A stretch of DNA of 12,995 nt from DATEFF01 sp964586395 (GTDB taxonomy: Bacteria; Patescibacteriota; Saccharimonadia; Saccharimonadales; EFPC-124): positions 1-12,995 of the forward strand of contig CAZPGP010000027.1 of NCBI GenBank assembly GCA_964586395.1. The letters run 5' to 3'. The notes under the pieces are model-generated. The model made no database searches, was not told the origin of the DNA, and was given only the letters and a program-made list of their open reading frames with translations. Positions within the stretch are counted from its first letter, which is position 1; each line of letters begins with the position of its first letter. A program made the position numbers and the translations under genes. Below are positions 5,388-10,514 of the stretch, piece after piece.

Positions 5388-7414
5388 CAAAGTTAACCCA
5401 TGAACTAGCCGCGCGCCGAATTGTCCAGTTGCGCGATACCATTAACGACTATCGCTACCACTATCACGTGCTGGACGAGTCGATCATGAGCGAATCGGCC
5501 GCTGACAGTCTGAAACACGAACTGGCTCAGTTGGAAGAGCAGTTCCCCGACCTTGTGACGCCCGACAGCCCAACGCAGCGCGTTGCGGGGCAGCCTTTGC
5601 CCGGTTTTACGCAGGTGCGCCATAGTTCGCGAATGCTCAGCCTTAATGACGTCTTCAGCCGGGATGAAGTCGAAGCTTGGATAAAGCGCGTACAAAAGCT
5701 TGCGCCCGAATCTAAGCCTGAATTCTTCATCGACGTAAAGCTCGACGGTCTGGCCTGCGCGCTCCAATACGAGGACGGCAAGTTTGTTCGTGCCGTAACT
5801 CGTGGTGACGGATTTGTGGGCGAGGACGTGACGGCGAACGTGCGAACTATCGAGAGCGTGCCATTTGAGCTCCGTACGGCGAAGGGTTTCGAGCATTTCT
5901 TGAAGGGTCGTACTGAAATTCGCGGTGAAATTATCATCCACAAGAAAGATTTCGAAGAACTCAACAAATCTCGCGAAGCGGAGGGCAAACCCACCTACGC
6001 CAACCCTCGCAACACCGCAGCCGGGAGCATCCGCCAGCTGGATCCGAAGCTTGCCGCCGCCCGCCCATTACGCTTCCGCGGATGGGAGATTCTGCGCGAC
6101 AATCCCGAAGAGATTGCGACATACAGCTACGCCTACAAGGCTATTAGCGCACTTGGCATCGCCAGTGGTCGACAGTCGGCTGTTATGAAGGATGTCGATG
6201 AGATTATGCATTACGTCGACGAGTGGGGCGACAAGCGTCGCCACTTGCCGTACAACACTGACGGCATGGTTATCAAGCTGAATGACCGCAAAGAGTTTGT
6301 CGATCTTGGTGTTGTGGGCAAGGCGCCACGCGCTGCGGTCGCCTACAAGTACGCAGCCGAAGAGGCGACAACCGTCGTTCGCGATATCGTGATTAGCATT
6401 GGCCGGACTGGTGCAGCGACTCCTGTCGCCGTGTTTGACCCGGTCGTGGTAGCCGGCACGACCGTGCAGCATGCAAGCCTGCACAATGCCGACGAAATTG
6501 CCCGCAAGGACATTCGTGTTGGAGATACGGTTATTATCTTTAAGGCAGGGGACATTATTCCGCAGGTTTCGAAGGTCCTCGAGAAACTACGCCCCAAGAA
6601 GAGCGAGGCCTTTGATATGGTCGCTGAGCTGAAGCGCCAATATCCCGAACTCGACTTTACCCGGCCTGAGGGTGAGGCAGTTTACCGCGTGAAGGGTGCA
6701 ACAGGCAAGATCCTGCTGAAGCAAGCACTGGAGCACTTCGCCAGCCGCGGCGCATTGGATATTGAAGGGATGGGCGAGAAGAACGTGGCTGCACTCGTTG
6801 ATGCGAAGTTGGTGCACGACCTGGCCGACATCTATGGACTCACGAAAGATCAAATACTGCAGCTCGACCGATTCGCTGAAATATCCGCCAGCAATCTTAT
6901 CGACGCTATCGCTGGCGTGAAGCGTCCGCCACTTCCGCGATTTATCTTTGGCTTGGGCATACGACATGTTGGTTCGCAGACGGCAATTGACCTGAGCGAA
7001 GCGTTCGGTACACTACGCAAGTTATCGCACGCAACCATGGATGATTTGCTTGAGGTAGAAGGCATTGGCGACATCGTGGCCGAGTCCGTCCTGGCGTGGT
7101 TTGCGGATGAGGATAACCAAAAGCTGTTGGATAAATTTGAAGAACTCGGCGTACAGCCGGTCTTTACTTCCCACGCGGAAGGCCCGCTGCACGGCAAGAG
7201 CTTCGTGATCACCGGTACGCTCAGCGAGATGGATCGCGACGCAGCCGCTGACCGAATTCGCGAACTGGGCGGAACATTCCAGAGCAGCGTTGGCAAGACC
7301 ACTTCATATTTGGTGCTGGGCGCGAATCCCGGTGAAAGCAAAGTCGTAAAGGCCGATAAGCTCGGCACGGCCAAACTCTCCGAACAAGAACTCATTAAAA
7401 TGTTAAAGGGGTAA
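5384..7414 (+). CDS. ligA: NAD-dependent DNA ligase LigA, zinc finger cysteines absent
   Basis: It seals nicks during replication and repair, using NAD+ to adenylate its active-site lysine. It has 676 residues, the usual length. Domains in order are: Ia (1-70, with YH at 27-28), nucleotidyl transferase with catalytic Lys119 in VKLDG (118-122), RGEI (180-183) and DGMVIK (293-298), Lys322 in AYKY, OB fold (about 325-405), remnant zinc-finger region (408-447), helix-hairpin-helix repeats (about 450-590) and BRCT (600-676). The zinc-finger region normally has four cysteines; here it has none, and the only Cys in the protein is 125. From memory of the E. coli alignment, the conserved domain Ia tyrosine (Tyr35) is Ala40 and the Glu two residues before the active Lys is Asp117. 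The reading frame is intact and motifs are otherwise complete, so I expect activity. The start overlaps the previous stop (ATGA). Confidence 0.96.
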   Translation: MTKLTHELAARRIVQLRDTINDYRYHYHVLDESIMSESAADSLKHELAQLEEQFPDLVTPDSPTQRVAGQPLPGFTQVRHSSRMLSLNDVFSRDEVEAWIKRVQKLAPESKPEFFIDVKLDGLACALQYEDGKFVRAVTRGDGFVGEDVTANVRTIESVPFELRTAKGFEHFLKGRTEIRGEIIIHKKDFEELNKSREAEGKPTYANPRNTAAGSIRQLDPKLAAARPLRFRGWEILRDNPEEIATYSYAYKAISALGIASGRQSAVMKDVDEIMHYVDEWGDKRRHLPYNTDGMVIKLNDRKEFVDLGVVGKAPRAAVAYKYAAEEATTVVRDIVISIGRTGAATPVAVFDPVVVAGTTVQHASLHNADEIARKDIRVGDTVIIFKAGDIIPQVSKVLEKLRPKKSEAFDMVAELKRQYPELDFTRPEGEAVYRVKGATGKILLKQALEHFASRGALDIEGMGEKNVAALVDAKLVHDLADIYGLTKDQILQLDRFAEISASNLIDAIAGVKRPPLPRFIFGLGIRHVGSQTAIDLSEAFGTLRKLSHATMDDLLEVEGIGDIVAESVLAWFADEDNQKLLDKFEELGVQPVFTSHAEGPLHGKSFVITGTLSEMDRDAAADRIRELGGTFQSSVGKTTSYLVLGANPGESKVVKADKLGTAKLSEQELIKMLKG

Positions 7415-7417
7415 AGC

Positions 7418-8149
7418 ATGCGAACGGTGGGTAAAGGAAACATGTATTGCTTCTCGCCGCCGGTGATGTTGGCTACATTTGTAATCGAGATTGGCCTGGC
7501 GATGTATCTGCTTTGGAAATACAAGCTCGATCGGATCAGTCGAATAGGTGTAGCGATGCTGGTTTTCCTGGCAACCTTTCAGATGGCCGAGTATATGGTC
7601 TGTGGTGGCATGGGGATGTCGGGCAATATGTGGGCACGGCTGGGCTATGCGTCCATCACGCTTCTGCCAGCCCTCGGTATTCATCTGGTGTATGCCCTTG
7701 CCGGCAAGTCGAGCCGCGTCGTGATTGGCGGGGCTTACGCGCTGTCGATTGGGTTCATGGGATATTTCCTGTTTGCGAGTGATGTCTTTGGCGGTAGTTC
7801 ATGCCTCGGCAACTATGTCATATTCCAGCTGGGGACGACGGCTTCGCAAATGTATACCATTTACTACTACGGGCTGCTGTTGCTTGGAATCGGTTTGGCA
7901 ATGCAATTTGCCGGTGATGTCTCTGGGAAGCAAAAACGCTCGCTAAGCGCCTTTGTGGTTGGTTATGTTCTGTTCATGGCGCCTACCACTATCGTGAACA
8001 CCATCGATCCGTCGACGATTGCGGGAATCCCGTCGATTATGTGTGGGTTTGCAGTTATCCTAGCGTTGATCTTGGCTTTCAGGGTCATGCCGTTGGCTGG
8101 CAAGGAGCGTTTGTCTGCAGCGGCGGATCGACGCCATCATTCAGTTTAA
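7418..8149 (+). CDS. Seven-helix membrane protein, DUF6629-like
   Basis: A 243-residue protein with seven predicted membrane segments (about 14-33, 42-61, 74-95, 101-120, 147-166, 176-194 and 201-222) and a short basic tail. The N-terminal CFSPP and the FQMAEYMV stretch (54-61) recall the actinobacterial DUF6629 type, which begins MCFS and has a Q-x-x-E motif in the second helix. I offer this from memory and with low certainty. AGGGG (7407-7411) gives good spacing to ATG 7418. ATG 7442 would place Met next to the Cys-Phe-Ser motif but has a cramped site (AGGA, three bases). It follows ligA by 3 bp and is the last gene of the operon. Function unknown. Confidence 0.75.
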   Translation: MRTVGKGNMYCFSPPVMLATFVIEIGLAMYLLWKYKLDRISRIGVAMLVFLATFQMAEYMVCGGMGMSGNMWARLGYASITLLPALGIHLVYALAGKSSRVVIGGAYALSIGFMGYFLFASDVFGGSSCLGNYVIFQLGTTASQMYTIYYYGLLLLGIGLAMQFAGDVSGKQKRSLSAFVVGYVLFMAPTTIVNTIDPSTIAGIPSIMCGFAVILALILAFRVMPLAGKERLSAAADRRHHSV

Positions 8150-8180
8150 GTAAAAAATAAGTTCAATTGTGGTTCCCGAC

Positions 8181-8216
8181 CGGGAGGGCGCAACAGCTAG
8201 TGCTGCGCCCTTCCCG
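8181..8216. terminator. GC-rich hairpin between convergent genes
   Basis: CGGGAGGGCGCAACA (8181-8195) pairs with TGCTGCGCCCTTCCCG (8201-8216) around a 5-base loop, with one bulged base and one G-T type mismatch. It lies between the end of the ligA operon and the converging gene that ends at 8259. No T run follows on either side, so it may work as a U-less terminator or as an RNA end protector. The rest of the 8150-8258 gap shows nothing else. Confidence 0.45.
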
Positions 8217-8258
8217 GCGGTGAACTCCACGCAACCGACCACGATGTTTGTAGGCGGA

Positions 8259-9410
8259 CTACATCCCGAACTCGTCGAGATCGCCCCCGCCACCGGGGTC
8301 GCCCATTCCATCGTCATCGAACCCGTCGTCCGGCATCCCCACGACACTGTGGGCGAAGCTGGCGAGGGGCAGGAAGAGGTCGGAGTTGAGCGCTTCGAAC
8401 GTGGTGCACAGCAACATGACGAGGCCGGCCGTCAGGATGAACGGCAGCGTCATGCCCACGTCACTGGGCCACGCCGATCCGAAGATGATCTTGTTGAAGC
8501 CGATCAGGTCCAGCACGCTGTCGAACAGTGTGACCGCGAGCGCGCCGTAGAACGTGAACTTGAACGTTCGGTCCAGGTCCTTGAGCTTGTACCCCTCCTT
8601 CCGGAGGTGGTTGTAGGACTCCCAGATCATCATGCCGGCGGCCGTGATGAACATGCTGAAGATCAGCCACAGCCACTGGAGCGGTCCCGCCTCGCCCCTC
8701 GCGGAGAGGGAGAAGAGCAGGATGTCCAGGCCCATCATGACGTATGGGGCGAAGGCCAGGGCGATCAGCTTGACCATGTTGTAGAGCTTGCCGGCGCGGT
8801 ACACCCACTTGTAGATGTTGATGACGCCGTCGCCAGCGCCCATCCCGGGCTCGAACCGCACGCGACCGAGCATCCGTCCGAGGAACCGCTCGTGCAGCAG
8901 GCAGAGGGAGCAGATGAAGATCTCCGCCATCCACCAGTACGCGTGCTCCTTGTCGAGCGGCGGGAAGGTGCTCCAGAGCATGCCGGTCGAGTCACCGGTC
9001 TGGAACAGGCCTTCCCAGAAGCCGTCGGCCTTGACGAAGCCGTTCAGCCACGCCGTAAAGCCGCCGCCGTCCATGAAGGTGTCCAGTGCAGCGATGACCC
9101 AGCCCAGCTTGTAGCCGATGCTCTTCTTGTCCTGTCCCTCCTGGAACAGGGCGTACTGCACGCCCGTCGTTGCGAAGGTGACGAGGACCAGGGCCAGCGT
9201 CGCGAGGCTGAAGACCCCTCCCAGCTGTACGTGGTTTGCTTCCGCTTGGGCGAACAGGAAGATGGGGTTCATGAGCAGCTCGATGGCCAGCAGGGTTGCG
9301 GTGAGTGAGAAGATGATGAATCCTACAAACCACCCCAGACCCTTCTGGAACTTCGCGATCCGCCCTTGGTACTCGTCTTCCCACCCCGTCTTAAGTGGGG
9401 GGACTGTCAT
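8259..9410 (-). CDS. Polytopic membrane protein with acidic Gly-rich tail, unknown function
   Basis: A 383-residue membrane protein that I do not recognise. It has a short amphipathic cytoplasmic start, about seven or eight hydrophobic segments (25-46, 66-86, 100-115, 158-174, 212-235, 244-265, 285-305 and 318-340) and a C-terminal tail (359-383) made almost only of Asp, Gly and Met. The polar loop 175-210 is rich in Arg, Gly and aromatics. GGAGAG precedes the ATG by five or six bases. A promoter lies at 9494-9522, and the transcript would start with a 7-bp stem-loop. Codons are G+C-rich: I count 38 of 60 in 8641-8700. RBS and leader style match the zinc-ribbon gene at 2428. Topology and the neighbouring lytic transglycosylase recall VirB6/TrbL-type secretion channels, but I see no sequence support for that. 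The complementary strand is also open (8169-9308) and is a shadow. Confidence 0.75.
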   Translation of the reverse strand: MTVPPLKTGWEDEYQGRIAKFQKGLGWFVGFIIFSLTATLLAIELLMNPIFLFAQAEANHVQLGGVFSLATLALVLVTFATTGVQYALFQEGQDKKSIGYKLGWVIAALDTFMDGGGFTAWLNGFVKADGFWEGLFQTGDSTGMLWSTFPPLDKEHAYWWMAEIFICSLCLLHERFLGRMLGRVRFEPGMGAGDGVINIYKWVYRAGKLYNMVKLIALAFAPYVMMGLDILLFSLSARGEAGPLQWLWLIFSMFITAAGMMIWESYNHLRKEGYKLKDLDRTFKFTFYGALAVTLFDSVLDLIGFNKIIFGSAWPSDVGMTLPFILTAGLVMLLCTTFEALNSDLFLPLASFAHSVVGMPDDGFDDDGMGDPGGGGDLDEFGM

Positions 9411-9456
9411 GACGCACTCTCCTAGAGTCGATGGCCAGTTGCGGGAATTCTTAAAC

Positions 9457-9480
9457 CACGCCCCTTCTTATGCGGGCGCG
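9457..9480 (-). promoter_or_regulatory. 5'-leader stem-loop of the 9410 gene
   Basis: On the minus strand CGCGCCC (9480-9474) pairs with GGGCGTG (9463-9457), 7 bp with one G-T, around a 10-base loop. It starts a few bases after the predicted transcription start (about 9487). It may protect the mRNA 5' end, as the similar loop before 2428 might. Confidence 0.35.
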
Positions 9481-9498
9481 GAATACATGGAATACCAT
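9480..9498. repeat. Tandem 9-bp direct repeat at promoter, possible operator
   Basis: GGAATACAT (9480-9488) is followed directly by GGAATACCAT (9489-9498), one inserted base apart. The pair covers the -10 box and predicted start of the 9410 gene, a position where a repressor would block transcription. ATGG-AATA-CCAT (9487-9498) is also a small palindrome. It could be chance. Confidence 0.3.
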
Positions 9499-9522
9499 AT
9501 ACGTTTCAGAGGCGGATGTCAA
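9494..9522 (-). promoter_or_regulatory. Promoter of the 9410 membrane protein gene
   Basis: On the minus strand TTGACA (9522-9517), a 17-base spacer and TATGGT (9499-9494) form a sigma-70-type promoter with a perfect -35 and a 4-of-6 -10. The predicted start is near 9487, giving a leader of about 77 bases. A tandem repeat overlaps the -10 and start site. Confidence 0.6.
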
Positions 9523-9575
9523 CCTATGTTACAGATTTAAACGGTAACATCCTAAGATAATTTCTTTGTAGGGAT

Positions 9576-9608
9576 CACCCAGGCCAGTCATCGTTGCTGG
9601 CCCGGGTG
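9576..9608 (-). terminator. Hairpin after the lytic transglycosylase gene
   Basis: CACCC-A-GGCCAG (9576-9587) pairs with CTGGCC-C-GGGTG (9597-9608), an 11-bp stem with one mismatch and a 9-base loop. It lies about 30 bases after the stop of the minus-strand gene. No T tract follows on that strand, so termination efficiency is uncertain. Confidence 0.45.
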
Positions 9609-9639
9609 GGGACGAGTCACCTTCGTCTGCGGGTTTGGG

Positions 9640-10374
9640 CTAGTACCAGGTGGTCCGCGGATCTCCTGGGCCGCCCAGTTTGCCAACCGGACCGCCGGGG
9701 TATCTGGGGCAGTTGCTAGTGCACTGCCAGAACTCCCAGGCGTTGCATGAGGTCTTGTAGCGACCCCATACGTAGTCCATTCCCCAGACCACTTGGCCCT
9801 TCCAGTCGCCCACCTTGACGGGCGTCCCGTGGGAGCCTGGAAGGATCTGGGCGAGTCCGTAGGCGCCGCTGTTTGGGTCCGTGTTGATGGCCCAGGCGCT
9901 CCACTTGGACTCGTGGTCCCAGAGGTTGTCCTGGCACTCGAACTGCTTCTCGCCCTCAGCCTCACCGTGCTTCTGGACCAGCAGCTGCTTTGTGTATAGC
10001 TTGGCAGACTTGCAGGCCTCCAGTCGCTCGGGGGTGTTGAGGTTGATGCGCGGGCTGTTGTTCTGTACGCACGGCTTTGCGCCTTCGATGGAGACGCTGG
10101 GTAGTGCGCCGCCAGCTTGCTCTTGGCTCGTGCCTTCGCCGAAGTTGATGTCGCCGAAAGCTAGCGAGCCAACCCAGACGAAGAGCGCTATGCCTAGGGC
10201 AGCAATCACGTACAGCAGCGCTGGCGGTTTGCTCGGCATCGGTCGTCGGTCGGGTTGGATGATGTTGCGACGAGGACGGGGCGGCGGCCGATGAGCGGGC
10301 TGCTTCCGCGGTTGCGGTCGTCTTGCCGGCTGGGATGGCCGCGGTCCTCCCGGGCGTCGTCTTGGTTCGGGCAT
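9640..10374 (-). CDS. Membrane-anchored lytic transglycosylase (SLT/lysozyme-like)
   Basis: Predicted to cleave peptidoglycan glycan strands outside the membrane. From the ATG at 10372-10374 it has 244 residues. The cytoplasmic tail (1-50) is almost all Pro, Arg, Lys and Gln. It is followed by one membrane segment (about 52-73), a linker and a catalytic domain (about 143-244). The domain shows LWDHESKW (151-158) with catalytic Glu155, then NSGAYGLAQILPGS (168-181), WGMDYVWGRY (197-206) and a C-terminal TTWY. This closely follows the small actinobacterial transglycosylases that end in GWY. Six cysteines (102, 121, 147, 210, 218, 222) suggest disulfides outside the cell. TTGGAG lies five bases before this ATG; a GTG two codons upstream would overlap that site. 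It sits alone between leuS and the 9410 gene. If this is an epibiont, host wall digestion is possible, as is remodelling of its own wall. Confidence 0.8.
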   Translation of the reverse strand: MPEPRRRPGGPRPSQPARRPQPRKQPAHRPPPRPRRNIIQPDRRPMPSKPPALLYVIAALGIALFVWVGSLAFGDINFGEGTSQEQAGGALPSVSIEGAKPCVQNNSPRINLNTPERLEACKSAKLYTKQLLVQKHGEAEGEKQFECQDNLWDHESKWSAWAINTDPNSGAYGLAQILPGSHGTPVKVGDWKGQVVWGMDYVWGRYKTSCNAWEFWQCTSNCPRYPGGPVGKLGGPGDPRTTWY

Positions 10375-10469
10375 GGCCACTCCAAGCGTTGAAGGTGCGG
10401 TGGATGAGAATATGACTCGTCACTAGAAAGAGCGACCCTTTTAAACAGGGCGCCACTTTCCATCCGGAA

Positions 10470-10498
10470 ACGATATCATATTTATCGCCTTTTGACAA
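10470..10498 (-). promoter_or_regulatory. Candidate promoter of the lytic transglycosylase gene
   Basis: On the minus strand TTGTCA (10498-10493), a 17-base spacer and TATCGT (10475-10470) fit a sigma-70 promoter (5 of 6 and 4 of 6). It lies just after the end of leuS. The leader to ATG 10374 would be about 90 bases and contains a hairpin (10432-10453) with stems CCCT/AGGG and GCG/CGC. Confidence 0.4.
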
Positions 10499-10514
10499 TC
10501 AAAGAAGTTGTCGT

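Noticed and set aside
8169..9308. 379-codon plus-strand open frame opposite the membrane protein gene
   Set aside because: It is rich in His, Glu, Gln and Arg without any fold pattern, starts without a ribosome site, and mirrors the G+C-biased codons of the minus-strand gene, which has clear membrane segments, promoter and RBS.
10375..10380. GTG start two codons before the transglycosylase ATG
   Set aside because: The only ribosome-site-like sequence (TTGGAG) would overlap or touch this GTG, while its spacing to the ATG at 10374 is normal.
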